Shown here: positions 1 to 8,600 of the stretch, piece after piece
Numbering within the stretch: position 1 is the stretch's first letter
How the letters are laid out: the number at the start of each line of letters is the position of its first letter
NCBI GenBank assembly: GCA_039819065.1
Contig: JBCBSS010000197.1
Span: forward strand, 1-11,430
From: JBCBSS01 sp039819065
GTDB lineage: Bacteria > Bacteroidota > Bacteroidia > Cytophagales > Cyclobacteriaceae
Direction of reading: 5' to 3'
DNA: 11,430 bases
Translations under genes and position numbers: made by a program
The notes under the pieces: generated by a model
What the model was told of the DNA's origin: nothing
Database searches by the model: none
The model's input: only the letters and a program-made list of their open reading frames with translations

Positions 1-60
1 AATCAGACTCTGCTCAGTAACTAAATCAATTTTGAATCGTCTTCGACAAAAGATTTAATA

Positions 61-726
61 TTGGAATCACAAAGAACACAAATACTAGGCGGAGTATGCG
101 CCATTCTGGAAGCACTCATTTACATCTCGGCATTCATTATTTATGGTGGAGTACTGATCTATCCGGCAGCAGATGCAAGCATAGCGGAGAAATTACAATT
201 TCTATCTGACAGTTACATCACACTTTCAATATTGAACTTGGTCAGCTATGTGCTATTCGGGATATTACTAGCGGGATTAGTGCTGGGCATTCATCAAAGA
301 CTAAAGGCTTACTTCCCTATCCTTTCCAAATTGGTTTTTGCTTTTGGAGTAATCTGGGTTGGGTTGGTAATAGCCAGTGGCATGATAGCCAACATAGGCC
401 TTAACACTGTAATTAATATGGGCGCTAAAGAACCGGAGCAAGCGATGATAGTTTGGACAAGCGTCAGTGTCATTGCCGAAGGGCTTGGCGGTGGAAACGA
501 AATTGTAGGCGGACTATGGGTCTTATTGCTCAGTATTATAGCGTTCAAAGGACGATTGTTTTCAATACCATTAACTTGCCTAGGCGTGATAGTCGGGACA
601 GCAGGCATTCTGACCATTTTTCCATTAGAAATCTTCACAGAGATTTTCGGGCTTACCCAAATCGTTTGGTTCATATGCATAGGTGTATTTATGATACGTC
701 AACCATCAATTGAAACTGAGAATTAA
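61..726 (+). CDS. Six-helix membrane protein, DUF4386-like
   Basis: The 221-residue product is almost entirely hydrophobic. I count about six membrane segments (roughly residues 9-31, 54-78, 88-112, 133-160, 168-190 and 195-214) joined by short loops, so it sits in the inner membrane. The late 'GILTIFPLEIF' stretch and a final helix ending in a short polar tail resemble DUF4386 integral membrane proteins, whose function is unknown; I place it there by general pattern only. The start is a TTG: the frame is closed by a TAA at 22-24 and no in-frame ATG occurs before about 379, inside the helices. There is no Shine-Dalgarno sequence, as usual in Bacteroidota. The next gene starts 81 bp downstream on the same strand. 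The coding call is firm; the family call is moderate. Confidence 0.8.
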   Translation: MESQRTQILGGVCAILEALIYISAFIIYGGVLIYPAADASIAEKLQFLSDSYITLSILNLVSYVLFGILLAGLVLGIHQRLKAYFPILSKLVFAFGVIWVGLVIASGMIANIGLNTVINMGAKEPEQAMIVWTSVSVIAEGLGGGNEIVGGLWVLLLSIIAFKGRLFSIPLTCLGVIVGTAGILTIFPLEIFTEIFGLTQIVWFICIGVFMIRQPSIETEN

Positions 727-775
727 GGCGATTACACTCAAGTGGCAAAATGTATGTAAAACATCATATATTGAA

Positions 776-798
776 GTGCCAAGGTCAAAAAATGGCAC
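776..798. repeat. Small inverted repeat before the ABM gene
   Basis: GTGCCA (776-781) and TGGCAC (793-798) form perfect 6 bp arms around an 11-base A-rich loop. The structure ends 9 bases before the ATG at 808. It could be a leader hairpin or an operator half-site pair. The arms are short, so chance is possible. Confidence 0.3.
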
Positions 799-807
799 CA
801 GAGCATT

Positions 808-1104
808 ATGGTAAGAGTAATTTATCGCTGGGATGTTCCCGTAGAAAACTTTGAAGCATTTGAGAAGACATGGCGTTCTACAACCAATCGTATCCATGAA
901 TCGGTTGAAGGAGCACTCGGTAGTTTCATGCTGAGATCCTTAGAAAACGAAAATGAGGTAATTACCATAGCAAAATGGGATTCGCTGGCATCATGGCAAA
1001 ACTTCTGGGGGAACGAAAACCCGGAAGAAATGACCGCAATGAGAAAGCTCGGAAAACGCATTTCCGCAGAGGTTTTCGAGGAAATAGATGACCATACGCG
1101 GTAA
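808..1104 (+). CDS. ABM-domain (antibiotic biosynthesis monooxygenase-like) protein
   Basis: This 98-residue protein fits the dimeric ferredoxin-like ABM fold (PF03992 type). It opens with a beta-strand (VRVIYRWDV), then helix residues FEAFEKTWRSTT, the 'GALGSFML' strand, the 'NEVITIAKWDSLASWQNFW' strand-helix typical of ABM proteins, and a last helix and strand ending FEEIDD. Family members include cofactor-free monooxygenases, haem-degrading enzymes and proteins of unknown role; no residue here fixes a substrate. The length is typical and there is no signal peptide, so it should be cytoplasmic. The ATG at 808 is preferred because the ATG at 792 is out of frame. The gene lies between a membrane protein and an AraC regulator, with 81 and 165 bp gaps, so co-transcription is possible but not shown. 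Confidence 0.8.
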   Translation: MVRVIYRWDVPVENFEAFEKTWRSTTNRIHESVEGALGSFMLRSLENENEVITIAKWDSLASWQNFWGNENPEEMTAMRKLGKRISAEVFEEIDDHTR

Positions 1105-1269
1105 AGAGCGTATCGACCTGAAAATTGACGAATAGATAAATCATCAACACTATCCATCGCCCATTGGCTTGATGAGCTATTTGCAAAGGCTACCGCTGTC
1201 CTATACTTTTATAGAAATTTGAAAATCCGGTTCGATGGACGATAGCCGGACACTATAGACAACTGAGCT

Positions 1270-2109
1270 TTGAAAACCGTTACTTTACCCGAAGATATAA
1301 TGACTGCTGAAAAAGCAGAGATTATGATATTCGATTATAAAGCACAGCAAGAGTCTACTAAGCAGCAAGTCAATCTTTCCATGAACACCATCAGCTTCCT
1401 TTTGGAAGGAAACAAGGAGGTTTTTTCTAATGTGAAATCAACGGCCATCTCCAACTCCGAATTCTTGCTAATGAAAGCAGGTAAATGCTTAATGACTGAG
1501 AAGTTTACCGGTACCAATAACAGTTACCACAGTATTCTTTTCTTTTTTTCTAATGAAGCTGTTTTTCAGTTTTCCAGAAAACACGCCATTACTCTTTCAA
1601 AATCCGGTGAGAGAAAAACAATTCAATCCATCCCTTTTGATCGGTATCTGCGCTCGTTTGCAGAAAGCCTAATAGAGCTGAACCAATTATCTACACCCAG
1701 TAAAAGCAAGGTACTCCAGGTCAAATTTGAAGAGCTGATGTTATACCTCACCGATACCTTAGGAAGCGGTTTCCTGGAGTCATTGATGATTGACATCAAC
1801 GATTACGATTTTCATTTCCAGGAGGTAATAGAACACAACAAGCTAAACAAGTTAACCCTAAGTGAACTGGCCTTTCTGGCCAATATGAGCCTTTCTACCT
1901 TCAAGAGAAAGTTCGAAAACCAATTTCACACCTCGCCTAGTAAGTGGTTTCAGGAGCGACGACTTGAATACGCAGCCCTACTTCTTAAAAACGAGCGAAA
2001 AAGACCGTCCGACATTTATCTTGAGGTTGGATACGATTCACTGACAAACTTCATTCAGGCCTTCAAATCAAAGTTTGGCACCACACCCAAGCAATACCAA
2101 TTAGATTGA
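1270..2109 (+). CDS. AraC-family transcriptional regulator
   Basis: A 279-residue DNA-binding regulator. Residues about 15-125 form a beta-rich N-terminal sensor or dimerisation part similar in layout to the ExsA/cupin-like AraC N-domains ('FLLEGNKEVFSN', 'FLLMKAGKCLM'). Residues 190-279 are the AraC double helix-turn-helix. The first is LTLSELAFLANMSLSTFKRK (196-215) and the second spans about 245-268 with the hallmark I..EVGYDS..NF..AFK.KFG, followed by TPKQY. The start taken is TTG at 1270; an in-frame ATG at 1300 (residue 11) is the alternative. The effector is unknown. The PEBP gene lies 89 bp downstream on the same strand and the ABM gene 165 bp upstream; these are natural first guesses for targets (inference). 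Confidence 0.92.
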   Translation: MKTVTLPEDIMTAEKAEIMIFDYKAQQESTKQQVNLSMNTISFLLEGNKEVFSNVKSTAISNSEFLLMKAGKCLMTEKFTGTNNSYHSILFFFSNEAVFQFSRKHAITLSKSGERKTIQSIPFDRYLRSFAESLIELNQLSTPSKSKVLQVKFEELMLYLTDTLGSGFLESLMIDINDYDFHFQEVIEHNKLNKLTLSELAFLANMSLSTFKRKFENQFHTSPSKWFQERRLEYAALLLKNERKRPSDIYLEVGYDSLTNFIQAFKSKFGTTPKQYQLD

Positions 2110-2198
2110 GCTTTTAGCAATACTTTTTGACCTGAAGGCGTGCCCAATTGCTTTCAAAACAAGATGAACTTTGTATCATAATTAAAACCAAAAGAATT

Positions 2199-2753
2199 AT
2201 GAGAAAGACAGTCATCTTGATTGCGTTAAGCATTTTAACGCACATTTCATTCGCTCAAAATACATTCACCCTATCAAGTAAGGACATAGGTGGTCAAGCT
2301 ACTTTAATCGAAGAATTTAATGGCTTTGGTTGCGTTGGCGAAAACAAGTCTCCACAACTTTCATGGGAGAATGCACCGGAAGGCACCAAGAGTTTTGCAA
2401 TAACTATGTATGATCCGGACGCTCCTACGGGCAGTGGATGGTGGCACTGGGTCATGTTCGACATTCCCTCTAATGTTACCGAACTAGTCAGCAATGCCGG
2501 AGATGTTGCTTCGAACTTAGCACCGGAAGGAGCCATTCAAAGCATTACAAATTACGGCGCTAAAGGATATGGAGGACCTTGCCCGCCAGAAGGTCATGGT
2601 ATACACCAGTATATTATCACCGTGCATGCTTTGAAAGTGGACAAACTAGGATTAAACGAGAATACCAATGCCGCAACGGTCGGATACTACCTTTGGAACA
2701 ATACGATCGCCAAGGCAAGTATTGTGACTTACTACCAAAGAAAGGCCAATTAA
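2199..2753 (+). CDS. Exported YbhB/YbcL-type PEBP (Raf kinase inhibitor-like) protein
   Basis: I chose the ATG at 2199, not the in-frame TTG at 2148, because residues 1-20 then form a clean signal peptide (MRKTVILIALSILTHISFAQ, cleavage before NTF). The 184-residue product has both phosphatidylethanolamine-binding protein signatures: YDPDAPTGSGWWHWV (71-85) with a following DIP, and YGGPCPPEGHGIHQY (124-138). These residues form the anion-binding pocket in YbhB/YbcL proteins. The bacterial ligand and role are generally unknown, so no function is claimed beyond the fold. The signal peptide predicts periplasmic or extracellular location. A weak -7-like box, GAACTTTG, lies at 2166-2173, but I see no good -33 partner. 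The AraC gene directly upstream is a candidate regulator. Confidence 0.93.
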   Translation: MRKTVILIALSILTHISFAQNTFTLSSKDIGGQATLIEEFNGFGCVGENKSPQLSWENAPEGTKSFAITMYDPDAPTGSGWWHWVMFDIPSNVTELVSNAGDVASNLAPEGAIQSITNYGAKGYGGPCPPEGHGIHQYIITVHALKVDKLGLNENTNAATVGYYLWNNTIAKASIVTYYQRKAN

Positions 2754-2778
2754 CAGCCCTGCTAACGACCATATGAAT

Positions 2779-2929
2779 GCACGCCTCTCCTTCACCGTTG
2801 AAACTCATATTCAAATCCAATACATTAGTAGAAATTAAAGGGTAAAGAGGCGTGCGCCCTTTCTAGCACCGGTAGCTATTCTCTATTATAACGCGAACTG
2901 TCGGTTACTCAATATCGGGCGCAATACGC
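2779..2929 (+). repeat. Two overlapping, mutually exclusive long-range inverted repeats
   Basis: GCACGCCTCT (2779-2788) is the exact reverse complement of AGAGGCGTGC (2846-2855), giving a 10 bp stem with a 57-base loop. The same central segment continues as GCGTGCGCCC (2850-2859), which can instead pair with GGGCGC-aat-ACGC (2917-2929), again across 57 bases. The two stems share 2850-2855, so both cannot be complete at once. The element fills most of the gap between the PEBP gene and the kinase gene (ATG 2969). It may be a leader switch, a terminator pair or a decayed repeat unit. No U-tract is obvious. Confidence 0.4.
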
Positions 2930-2955
2930 TTGACGAGGCAGGAAAATTAAGCCTT

Positions 2956-2961
2956 AAGGAG
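2956..2961 (+). promoter_or_regulatory. Strong Shine-Dalgarno for the kinase-like gene
   Basis: AAGGAG sits 7 bases before the ATG at 2969 and fixes that start. It overlaps the palindrome CCTTAAGG (2952-2959). A clear Shine-Dalgarno sequence stands out because the other genes in this window lack one. Confidence 0.6.
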
Positions 2962-2968
2962 TAATAGA

Positions 2969-3529
2969 ATGATCTACATCATTAGTGGCACTTCAAGATC
3001 TGGGAAAACGCTAATAGCTCAAAAAATCATGCAGAAAAGTGGCATACCTTATCTGTCACTTGACTGGTTGGTAATGGGGTTTACCAATGGCATTCCGGAA
3101 TATGGTATCCATGATAAGTTATGGCCTAACGAAATTGCCGAAAAACTCTGGAATTATCTAAAAGCTATGCTTGAGAGCATGATATGGCAAGGAACTGACC
3201 ATGTCATCGAAGGTGAGGCTGTACTTCCGGAACTGATCATTGACTTGATTAAAAAGCACCCGGACAGTATTAGCATATGTTTCGTTGGCTATGCGCATAT
3301 TAGCATCGACAAAAAAGTGAAAGAGGTTTATGATTACAGCCATGGGAAAAACGATTGGTTAACCAAGGAGTCCAAACGCTACGTCGAAGACAATATCAGT
3401 AATATGATTGCATACAGCAAACGCATTGAAGAAAGTTGTCACCAGTACGGTATACGGTATTTTGATACATCGAAAAATTTCACGCAGGTTTTAAACGATG
3501 TAGTAGCCTACTTACTGCAAGAGCGATGA
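2969..3529 (+). CDS. P-loop kinase-like NTPase
   Basis: This 186-residue protein begins MIYIISGTSRSGKT, a Walker A loop GTSRSGKT at residues 7-14 right after the first beta-strand, as in small kinases of the adenylate-kinase/nucleoside-kinase fold. D32 in 'LSLDWL' is placed where such kinases carry a substrate or Mg-linked acid. 'HVIEGEAVLP' (78-87) resembles the substrate-binding strand of 2-phosphoglycerate-kinase-like or phosphotransferase-type proteins. The C-terminal 'YFDTSKNF' (164-171) is a common ending for this group. I infer ATP-dependent phosphorylation of a small molecule; the substrate cannot be read from the sequence. It is cytoplasmic. The GNAT gene follows 25 bp later, probably in the same transcript. 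Kinase and acetyltransferase neighbours can both modify small molecules such as antibiotics, but nothing here shows that. Confidence 0.85.
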   Translation: MIYIISGTSRSGKTLIAQKIMQKSGIPYLSLDWLVMGFTNGIPEYGIHDKLWPNEIAEKLWNYLKAMLESMIWQGTDHVIEGEAVLPELIIDLIKKHPDSISICFVGYAHISIDKKVKEVYDYSHGKNDWLTKESKRYVEDNISNMIAYSKRIEESCHQYGIRYFDTSKNFTQVLNDVVAYLLQER

Positions 3530-3554
3530 AGAGAAATGGCAGGCCATTAAAATT

Positions 3555-4451
3555 ATGGAACACGTAAATCTGAAAAACACCAATTACGTCTTTGCCCAGG
3601 ACTTTAAACACGATGATTCCATCAGAACAAGTTTCAACAAGCTTACAAACGCTGTTTTCGGATTCAGTTTAGAAAATTGGTATCAGGACGGCTTCTGGGG
3701 CGACTATTATGTCCCCTACGCCCTGCTTCACAATAATGAGGTGGTATCAAATGTCTCGATCAATAGGATTGAGTTTGACATCCAAAATGAAAGAAAGGTG
3801 GGTATTCAGATCGGGACGGTAATGACCGACGAAAAATACCGAAACCAGGGACTCAATAAGTTCATTTTGAATCATATCATCAAAGAATGGGAAGGCCGGT
3901 CCGATTTCATCTATCTCTTCGCCAACGACAGTGTTCTTGATTTCTACCCGAAATTTAATTTCGAGGAGGTTGAGGAATATCAATGCGTGAAATCAATAAA
4001 TACGCACCCCACTACTTCATCCTTAAAAAGATTGAATGTGGAAAATAAGGCTGATGTAGCGCTTCTGATGGAAACGGTAAAGATGTCAATTCCGATGTCA
4101 ACGGTGTCGATGGTGAATAATGTCTCATTGATTATGTTCTACTGTATGTCTTACAAGAAAAATAGCATTTTCTATATTGAAGAACTTGAAGCAATTGTCA
4201 TCGCCGACTTCGAAGGTAATACGCTATTCTTAAATGATGTTTTCTCCAAAGAGCCTGTAGCACTGAACGATCTCATTCGAGCCATGTCCAATGAAAAAGT
4301 AAACAGGGTAGCATTGGGTTTCACTCCCTTAAATGACACAGGGTTTGAAAAGCGCTTATTGCAAGGAGGAGATACGTTATTTATGTTAAAGACCGGAGCC
4401 AATTGTTTCAAACAAAATCACTGGATGTTTCCGGTTTTATCACACGCTTGA
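3555..4451 (+). CDS. GNAT-family N-acetyltransferase, two-domain
   Basis: The 298-residue protein has a GNAT core in its first half. The acetyl-CoA-binding strand and loop read IGTVMTDEKYRNQGLNK (86-102), with RNQGLN as the R/Q-x-x-G-x-G/A pyrophosphate loop (last position N). A later 'LDFYPKFNFEE' (128-138) matches the usual Y..GF motif. The second half (about 155-298) has strand-helix alternation suggesting another GNAT-like or accessory domain. The ending MFPVLSHA resembles that of other bacterial GNATs of about 290 residues. It should transfer an acetyl group to an amine; substrate unknown. It follows the kinase-like gene by 25 bp and is likely translated from the same mRNA. No signal peptide is seen. 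Confidence 0.85.
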   Translation: MEHVNLKNTNYVFAQDFKHDDSIRTSFNKLTNAVFGFSLENWYQDGFWGDYYVPYALLHNNEVVSNVSINRIEFDIQNERKVGIQIGTVMTDEKYRNQGLNKFILNHIIKEWEGRSDFIYLFANDSVLDFYPKFNFEEVEEYQCVKSINTHPTTSSLKRLNVENKADVALLMETVKMSIPMSTVSMVNNVSLIMFYCMSYKKNSIFYIEELEAIVIADFEGNTLFLNDVFSKEPVALNDLIRAMSNEKVNRVALGFTPLNDTGFEKRLLQGGDTLFMLKTGANCFKQNHWMFPVLSHA

Positions 4452-4570
4452 GCCATTTCTAGTGAACTCAATGATCGTGAAGAAGCAGAGACCATAACCC
4501 GTTTTGAAAGGGATTAAGTGTATGAATGAATAGAAGCCCATTTTGAACTAAACACTGCCTACAACCGAAA

Positions 4571-5470
4571 ATGAGACAAGCGACATATACACTAACGCTC
4601 ATCTTGATAATTACCTGCTTTGCGAAAGTATTCGGACAGTATAAAGCCTTTCCCAAAGATCCTCAGCAGGCTGAGTTTGTAACAAGTGACATTAAGAGTT
4701 TTTGGAAGGCATTTGACTCAATTGATGATATCCAAAGTAATCCATTTGAAGACTACATAAAAAATGGCACCCTGGGACTTCAGGGGTTTATCCCCTACAG
4801 GATAATGAATGCCGATTCTCTGCTTAATATGGTAAAAAGGAGAAAGCAGGATTATGAAAGAGTGAAAGGAATAGAAAGCAAGATCAAGGAACAGGAAAAG
4901 CTGATTAAACCCTATTTCTATGCATTAGAATATTGGTATCCAGATGCTGTCTACCCTCCCGTTTATTTTGTCATTGGACGCTTCAACAGTGGAGGCACCG
5001 CCTCAGAAAATGGACTCATAATTGGAGCAGAAAAATTAACAAGCTTGGACCATCTTCCAGGATTAGTAATCCATGAATCGATCCATTTTCAACAAAAGTG
5101 GCCGGAAGGTGGTAGCACCAATTTATTACAACAATCCATTTTGGAAGGCGCGGCGGATTTCATCGCGGAATTGGCAACTGGCATAAAAGGGAATGCTAGC
5201 GCGAATGAATATGGCAATGAAAACAAGGTAGATCTATGCAAAGAATTTGTCCAAATAATGCATCAAAATAACTTTCAGGATTGGCTTTATGGCACCAGTG
5301 AAAAAGATGATAGACCCAATGACTTAGGGTATTGGATAGGCTATGAAATCGTCAAGGCCTACTTTGATAAAGCCAAGGATAAAAAATTAGCAGTTAGCCA
5401 TATCCTCAATATAGAGGATTATGATAGTTTTTTGAAAGAGAGCGGTTATTTAAAAGATTATATGGACTAG
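4571..5470 (+). CDS. Secreted DUF2268-type zinc metalloprotease-like protein
   Basis: A 299-residue protein with a signal peptide (residues 1-23, ending ...CFAKVFGQ). The centre carries HESIH (168-172), an HExxH zinc site, and 20 residues later EGAADF with E192 as likely third zinc ligand. This is the gluzincin layout of DUF2268 predicted zinc-dependent proteases. Other family marks are 'FVIGRFNSGGT' (133-143), 'GLIIGAEKL' (148-156) and 'DLGYWIGYEIV' (251-261). I infer a periplasmic or surface peptidase; the substrate is unknown. All catalytic residues are present, so it should be active. The region before it (4452-4570) shows no strong promoter box, and the gene may be transcribed alone. Its 3' end faces the minus-strand BNR gene, with a shared hairpin between. 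Confidence 0.9.
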   Translation: MRQATYTLTLILIITCFAKVFGQYKAFPKDPQQAEFVTSDIKSFWKAFDSIDDIQSNPFEDYIKNGTLGLQGFIPYRIMNADSLLNMVKRRKQDYERVKGIESKIKEQEKLIKPYFYALEYWYPDAVYPPVYFVIGRFNSGGTASENGLIIGAEKLTSLDHLPGLVIHESIHFQQKWPEGGSTNLLQQSILEGAADFIAELATGIKGNASANEYGNENKVDLCKEFVQIMHQNNFQDWLYGTSEKDDRPNDLGYWIGYEIVKAYFDKAKDKKLAVSHILNIEDYDSFLKESGYLKDYMD

Positions 5471-5519
5471 GTCAACTGGTGAATAAGGCTTCCAGTATTA
5501 CTGTATGGACAATATTAAA

Positions 5520-5554
5520 ATGGACGCACAGCTACTAACTCGCTATGCGTCCAT
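5520..5554. terminator. Bidirectional terminator-like hairpin between convergent genes
   Basis: ATGGACGCA (5520-5528) pairs perfectly with TGCGTCCAT (5546-5554). Inside, after one mismatch, AGC/GCT adds three pairs around a 9-base loop. On the minus strand the stem is followed by TTTTAATATT, so it suits the BNR gene ending at 5626 best. On the plus strand the tail is less T-rich. It lies in the 155 bp between two converging genes, as expected for a shared terminator. Confidence 0.65.
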
Positions 5555-5625
5555 CCTCTAATTGCCTAAATTTTGTCCTTCTTATTTCAACTTAGCACTT
5601 CCGTAAGCATGGCCTTTTGCTTTCC

Positions 5626-8600
5626 CTACTCCTCAAATGCCGGGACATTAGGAAGAGAGTACGGTGTATAAGGCGCTCCTGTTTCTACCAGTTGATCTTG
5701 TAGGCTTTTCAAATCTTCGTTCACCAGTTTTTTCAGTGACGCCAGTATTGGTTTGAATTCCTCCGCAGCAATGGCATAACTGTCCCTGTTTGTCTGCGTT
5801 GGGTCTGAAGTGGAAGCAAACAATTGATAGACTAACATACCGACACGGCCACCTACAGTCGGAGGACGACCTTGATCCAAAGTGCCCGCCACTCCATCAC
5901 CATTGAGTTGGGTGCTGATATCTGCTACTGTCTTTTCTAATTTTCTAGCGTTGCTGATCAATTCACTATCATGAGGTACCTCTGCCCTCACCAACGCAGC
6001 GTTGATATGTCTCAATTGATTTCTAACTTCTCGTATGGTCTGCCGCGCGGCACCTACCGTTCCTGATAGTTTTAGCACCTTCTTGTTGAACTCGTCCAAA
6101 GCTATGCGATCGGTGGCAGGAAGTGACCTGTTATCAAGCGCTTTGACCGTAAATGAGACCGGACCAGCAATCTCCGTCACTTTATCGGCAACAATTTTGG
6201 ACAAGGCCACTGTATATTCACCTGGTGATACCAATATCCCTTTGTCACTGTCACCCCATGGATTGTAAAAAGCAGGTTTGCTCAAGCTAATAGGGTCAGT
6301 ATCCGTGTAGCGCAAATCCCAGGTAATTCGGTTCAATCCCTTAGTCGGTTTGGTAGTAAGCTTTCTAACCACCTTACCTTGGTTATTTTTGATCGTAAAC
6401 AAAAGCTGAGGTGCCTTTTCTTCGCGTTCTGCTTTTAAGGCATCATATGATGGGTATGGATTATTCTGCCCGTCCTTTTTGGCTTTCTTCTCTCTCTCTT
6501 GTCGCTGCTCTTTCAAGGATTTGATATTATCCTTCAAATAGTAGGTGAACATAGCCACTGGTCCGAGGTTATCACCGAGGTAGTAGCTATCTCCCTGGAA
6601 AGCTACGCCCGGCAATCCAAGTGGATGGCTTTGCTCATAAAGGAAAGGGTCTCTTACATCGAACAACTCTGCCTCTTTTGCTAGTATGGTATTATTCGTT
6701 TTCCTCAAAGCAGAGTAGTCATCCAATACATAGAATCCACGACCGAATGTTCCCAAAACCAAGTCATTCTCTCTGCGTTGAATGGCCAAATCGCGAACAG
6801 CAATGGTTGGCACTCCGGCTTTCACCTGCTTCCACTTTCCACCGCCATTATTACTCACAAATACACCAAACTCCGTCCCTACAAACAATAAGTTCGGATC
6901 AATATGATCTTGGGCGATAGAATAGCTAGAACCTCTTTCTGGTAAGTTAGTAGTGATTGATCTCCATGTTCTACCCTTATCTGTGCTTTTGTACACATAA
7001 GGCTTAAAATCACCATTCTTGTGGTTATTGAAGCAGGCAAACACCACGTTCTCATCGTGTTGAGAAGCCAATACCATGTTTACGTAAGTTCTTGATGGTA
7101 CTCCAGGGAAACTACTAACGCGCGTCCAACTACTGCCTCCGTTTTCTGTAACCTGGATTAGGCCATCATCAGTACCTACATAAAGTAAGTTCTCGTTTTT
7201 AGGCGATTCGTCCATGGCGACGATCGTTCCGTAAGGCGAAGTAGAGCCATTTTTCGCGATGGCATCAATGCCCCACACACGCCCCATCACGTTCAATTCA
7301 TTTCTGTTGATTTGTTGTGTCAAGTCATCACTGATCACTTCCCAGCTGTTGCCCTGGTCGTTAGAACGGAATACCTTATTGGCAGCGAAATACAGGCGCT
7401 TGTTATTGAAATTACTGATCACTAAAGGCGCATCCCAATTCCAGCGATAGGCATTCTCGCCCTTTCTAGGTTGGGGCTGAATGCCCACTTCCTCGCCACT
7501 GGCCTTGTCGTATCTCACCAACACACCATACTGCGATTGTGCGTAGATGATATTCTCGTTTGACTGATCCACTTGCGTTTCGAAACCATCTCCCCCGTGG
7601 GTGATCCACCATTCTTCATTGGCAATACCATTTCCACTGACCGATCTGGAAGGCCCTCCCAAACTGAAGTTATCCTGGGTCCCACCGAAGACATTGTAGA
7701 ATGGTTCGGCATTATCCAGTGCTACCTTGTAGAATTGAGTCACCGGAAGATTGGCTTTAAAATCCCAGGTTTTCGCCCCATCCCATGACTCATAAATACC
7801 GCCGTCACAACCAGCCATAAAATGGTCAGAATCATTCGGGTCTATCCATAAACAATGGTTATCCACGTGTTTAGAAACCTCACCCAATACTTTAAATGTC
7901 TTACCGCCATCTCTGGATATTTGCATCCAGGTATCCATTCCATAGATAGTTTCAGGGTCATTTGGGTCTACTACAATTTCCTGGTAGTAATTACCACTAG
8001 AATGGTAGCCCCCTTGCTTTTTCCACGAAGCGCCTCTGTTGGTGCTCTTGAAAAAGCCTCCTTTGCCTTGAGCGGCCTCAACGATAGCATATATAATCTC
8101 AGGATTCGAAGGCGCTATTGCCAAGCCTATTCTACCCATATCTACACTTGGCAATCCTTTATTGATCTTATTCCAGGTAGCACCTCCATCAGTGGACTTG
8201 TACATACCAGAACCTGGGCCTCCACCCAGATAGGTGAACACATGTCTGCGACGTTGATAGGCTGAAGCATACAATACGTCCGAATCTCGAGGATCCATAA
8301 TGATGTCATTCACTCCCGTGTGTTTATCAATGGTCAGAACGGCATTCCAGGTCTTACCACCGTCGGTAGTTTTATATACCCCACGTTCTCCGCCGTCACT
8401 CCATAGCGGCCCTATGGCAGCCACGTACACTACATCTGAGTTGTTAGGGTCTACTATAATTTTTCCAATGTGTTCAGAATTCTTTAATCCCATATTAGTC
8501 CATGACTTACCACCATCATTGGACTTATAAATACCGTCGCCGTAAGCAACGCTTCGCTGGTTGTTGTTCTCTCCGGATCCCACCCACACTACGTTAGGGT

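Noticed and set aside
30..51. A/T-rich hairpin TTTTG-aa-TCG / CGA-CAAAA before the first gene
   Set aside because: Only eight pairs with a bulge and mostly A-T; it cannot be told from chance, and the upstream gene is not visible.
309..680. Minus-strand open frame of 123 codons
   Set aside because: It lies wholly inside the membrane protein gene, is rich in Pro, Thr and Ser without a domain pattern, and is a shadow frame.
1226..1250. TCCGG / CCGGA inverted repeat upstream of the AraC gene
   Set aside because: Five-base arms built on a self-palindromic CCGG; too weak to call an operator.
2148..2198. N-terminal extension of the PEBP protein from a TTG start
   Set aside because: It would place 17 mostly polar residues before a clean signal peptide; the ATG at 2199 is the better start.
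2754..2968. Integron attC-like recombination site
   Set aside because: The inverted repeats are real, but the RYYYAAC and GTTRRRY end boxes are missing at the arm ends.
4571..5470. Calling the metalloprotease the gliding protein GldB
   Set aside because: GldB was considered because it is an exported Bacteroidota protein of similar size, but the sequence shows a full HExxH...E site of DUF2268 type and no lipobox, so the neutral family name is safer.
5471..5479. Third copy of GTCAACTGG, just after the DUF2268 gene
   Set aside because: Only this nine-base word is shared with 9070-9078, and it follows a gene end, not a start; treated as chance.
7855..8265. Plus-strand open frame of 136 codons inside the BNR gene
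   Set aside because: The opposite strand encodes clear Asp-box repeats; this frame shows no domain or export signal.
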